Source of the DNA: Verrucomicrobiota bacterium
GTDB lineage: Bacteria; Verrucomicrobiota; Verrucomicrobiia; Limisphaerales; SXQI01
Length of the DNA: 23,906 nt
NCBI GenBank assembly: GCA_008933045.1
Contig: WBXJ01000009.1
Span: 1-23,906 of the forward strand
Reading direction: 5' to 3'
Below the pieces are notes generated by a model. The model worked only from the letters and a program-made list of their open reading frames with translations, did not search any database and had not been told where the DNA came from. Below, piece after piece: positions 21,841 through 23,906 of this stretch. The first letter of the stretch is position 1. Every line of letters begins with the position of its first letter. A program made the translations under genes and the position numbers.

Positions 21841-23342
21841 GCGAGGAGTGGTTGAAGGACCTCGCCATGGACATCCGTCAGGCGGCGATCTACTCCATTG
21901 TTTCTAAAAATGAGCTTTTCGTGGTTGATGCCGAGCAAATGGAGGATTGTCGCGTGTATGTCATAAACCAATGTGGGATTGTTTCGATCCAATGGCTTAT
22001 ATCCCCAAGGGTCACTCTCGCCATGGATCGCTCCACCTTTGACTCCACCTCCACACAGCCAATTGGTGAAACAATGGGGATTATGGTCTCGTCCTTTCCC
22101 ACCTTGGGAGGATGGCATGCGCCCAAACTCCGTGGTCCAAAGGACGATGGTATCCTCGAGCAGTCCACGCTGTTTGAGATCACGAATCAGGCCACTCGCG
22201 CCCTTCGCCATCCCCATGGCGAGTGGCCCGTGATCTCGCCGGATATCTTCGTGCGAGTCCCAATTGCGTCGAGGGAAACCGTTATCGTTGCCGGACCAAA
22301 TCTGCACGAATCGAACGCCCCTTTCGACTAATCGTCGAGCCGCGAGGCATTTGCGGCCAAAATAATCAGCCTCCTCCGGGGCATTGATTTCTTTAGGCCA
22401 TGTTGGCGGGGTGCGTGCGATTCCATAAAGCTCAAGAATGTGATCCGGTTCCTTTGAAATATCGAGCGCTTCAGGAGCCGCAACCTGCATGTTTGCGGCA
22501 AGTTCGTAGCTTTTGATTCGTGCTTCTAGGCGAGGATCCTCGCTTCTGCTGACTCCGTGTTGACGATTTAGACTCGCGAGCACGCTCCGCGAAACTTCCT
22601 CGCTACGTGGGTTGATGAACGCCCCACGCCGATCTGGAAACAGGTCGGTGATCGGAGTTTCTCGTCCGGGGTAAATCGCTGTACCTGCGTGGTTGCCTGG
22701 CAGGAAGGCCGAGTCCCAATTCTTCGCCCCATTCGATGCTAAACCCCGATGATCAGGAAGCACCACATAGGTCGGAAGGTTATGGTTAAGACTTCCTAGC
22801 CCGTAGCTAATCCACGAACCCATTCCGGGAAAACCTGGCAACTGAAACCCTGTTGCTTGCAAATAGGTCGCTTGACTATGGATGCCTGTCTTGCCTTGCA
22901 TGTTATGCACGAAGGCAATGTCATCCACCACTCGGCCCAAGTCCGAAACAACTTCGCCCAACATTTTACCGCTTTTTCCATGGGATTTAAACTCCCACAC
23001 AGGCTTCATCCAAGGTCCGAGACCATCCTGAAATGTTTCTACTTTCTCGCCGAAATCGCTCGGTTTTCCATCACGTTTGATCAACTCAGGTTTGAAGTCG
23101 AATAGATCAACGTGACTGGCAGCACCCGCCATGAAAAGCTGGATAACTCGGCGTGCTTTGGGTGGATGATGAAGCACGCTGATGGAACCTGGGGCACCTC
23201 GCACATCGCGTGCCAGCTCCTCGCCTAGGAGAGTCGCTAGGGCGATGCCGCCGAGACCTCCGCCTGACCGCCATAGAAACTCACGACGACTCAGGGCTGA
23301 GCTGACAACGGGCTGACGATGATAAGGGGATGAATGAGGCAT
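21837..23342 (-). CDS. DUF1501 family protein, Tat-exported
   Basis: DUF1501 proteins (alkaline-phosphatase/sulfatase-like fold) are abundant in Planctomycetota and Verrucomicrobiota and usually sit next to DUF1553 genes; their reaction is not established. From the ATG at 23342 the product has 501 residues with a twin-arginine signal SRREFLW (18-24) followed by a Gly-rich hydrophobic stretch. VIQLFMAGAASHVDLFDFKPEL marks the start of the domain. TTEFGRMPSSQGGKGRDHNPHCF and DIHATILHLLGINHEKL are near the C-terminus. A TTG at 23351 is an alternative start overlapping the previous stop. Export to the periplasm is inferred. Confidence 0.92.
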   Translation of the reverse strand: MPHSSPYHRQPVVSSALSRREFLWRSGGGLGGIALATLLGEELARDVRGAPGSISVLHHPPKARRVIQLFMAGAASHVDLFDFKPELIKRDGKPSDFGEKVETFQDGLGPWMKPVWEFKSHGKSGKMLGEVVSDLGRVVDDIAFVHNMQGKTGIHSQATYLQATGFQLPGFPGMGSWISYGLGSLNHNLPTYVVLPDHRGLASNGAKNWDSAFLPGNHAGTAIYPGRETPITDLFPDRRGAFINPRSEEVSRSVLASLNRQHGVSRSEDPRLEARIKSYELAANMQVAAPEALDISKEPDHILELYGIARTPPTWPKEINAPEEADYFGRKCLAARRLVERGVRFVQIWSGNDNGFPRRNWDSHEDIRRDHGPLAMGMAKGASGLIRDLKQRGLLEDTIVLWTTEFGRMPSSQGGKGRDHNPHCFTNWLCGGGVKGGAIHGESDPWGYKPLDRNNPTLVYDIHATILHLLGINHEKLIFRNNGVDRRLTDVHGEVLQPLLA

Positions 23343-23347
23343 GTGGA

Positions 23348-23906
23348 TCAATCGACAAATGTGAATTCGTTCAGGTTGAAAATGACCCGAGCCACATTGG
23401 GCAACCCATGGTCCCGAGCTAGATTGGTAAGGGTCTCTAACTCAGGTTGGGTTGCAGGGCGACCTAATGCGAGGAAGACGCCTCGAGAAATTTGTTCACG
23501 GAGATCAGAAGCGCCAGTCGCTAGGTGCTCCGCGAAATATCGTGACATCACAACCATGAGCGAGTTGTTCATCATAGCGAGGGCTTGCAAGGGAGAAATA
23601 CTTTCGTTGCGTTTCGCTACCTGCATCGAAGGGTCCGCACAATCGAGAACCGCCATAAAAGGCTGGGGTTGAGACCGGACGAGGAATCGATAAATTGAGC
23701 GGCGCTGACTCGCTGAATTCTCGGGATCAAACCATCCGTATTCGTAATGAGGAGAGTGTTCAGGTTTATCAATAATAAAGTCCTGAAAACTCGCCCCGCC
23801 CATGCGTGAGTCGAGACGTCCGGCGACGGCCAACACGGTGTCTCTAAAGGCTTCGGCTTGTAGTTTGCGGCGGTTCATTCGCCAGAGTAGCGTGTTATCT
23901 CCATCC
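23348..23906 (-). CDS. DUF1553 (PSD1) domain protein, C-terminal part
   Basis: Only the last 185 codons are in the window. The reading frame continues past the edge without a start (the first visible residues are DGDNTLLWRMNRRKLQAEAFRD). This matches the DUF1553/PF07587 region, with SISPLQALAMMNNSLMVVMSRYFAEHL and FLALGRPATQPELETL. Full proteins of the family often carry an upstream cytochrome c-like PSCyt1 domain and DUF1549. Its stop lies five bases before the DUF1501 ATG, so the pair is probably co-transcribed. Confidence 0.88.
   Translation of the reverse strand, partial: DGDNTLLWRMNRRKLQAEAFRDTVLAVAGRLDSRMGGASFQDFIIDKPEHSPHYEYGWFDPENSASQRRSIYRFLVRSQPQPFMAVLDCADPSMQVAKRNESISPLQALAMMNNSLMVVMSRYFAEHLATGASDLREQISRGVFLALGRPATQPELETLTNLARDHGLPNVARVIFNLNEFTFVD

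Overview
The window is a piece of bacterial chromosome, most likely from Verrucomicrobiota. The evidence is the EF-G N-terminal extension ending just before the conserved ERTRNIGIAAHIDAGK block, the lack of rpmD between rpsE and rplO, and a DUF1501/DUF1553 gene pair, a family combination typical of Verrucomicrobiota and Planctomycetota. The lineage is inferred from family knowledge and was not tested by a search. No tRNA, rRNA, CRISPR array or insertion sequence was seen.

Positions 1-12510 (minus strand, read from high to low coordinates) hold one continuous merged str-S10-spc ribosomal cluster: rpsL, rpsG, fusA, rpsJ, rplC, rplD, rplW, rplB, rpsS, rplV, rpsC, rplP, rpmC, rpsQ, rplN, rplX, rplE, rpsN, rpsH, rplF, rplR, rpsE, rplO and the start of secY. 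There is no tuf between fusA and rpsJ and no rpmD. A good sigma70-type promoter lies just upstream of rpsL. Hairpins stand in three of the larger gaps (rpsG/fusA, rpsC/rplP, rplF/rplR). S5 carries an unusual Gly/Arg/Pro-rich N-terminal extension of about 80 residues.

Positions 12511-13007 are a roughly 500-base intergenic region between rpsL (minus) and a plus-strand gene. It holds the str promoter, two palindromes of the form TTCAC-N2-GTGAA plus extra half-sites, a sigma54-like promoter, and a strong intrinsic terminator about 85 bases downstream of that promoter. Together these suggest a small RNA or an attenuated leader. The plus-strand gene (13008-13628) is a 2-oxoglutarate/Fe(II) oxygenase-like protein, the only convincing plus-strand gene here.

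Positions 13683-21316 (minus) hold a housekeeping run: gltX, a HIT-family hydrolase, phoH-like, ybeY, recO, an M16 peptidase, pabB and pabC. Several of these genes overlap or nearly touch, so co-transcription is likely. The run joins tRNA charging, nucleotide hydrolysis, RNA and rRNA quality control, recombination repair, protein processing and p-aminobenzoate (folate) synthesis.

Positions 21352-23906 (minus) hold the 3' end of a DUF1553 gene, a Tat-exported DUF1501 gene, and a small unrecognised gene with an in-frame amber codon upstream of its start. Most of the window is conserved core genome. The least explained parts are the 12.6-12.93 kb regulatory region, the S5 extension and the intergenic hairpins of the ribosomal cluster.
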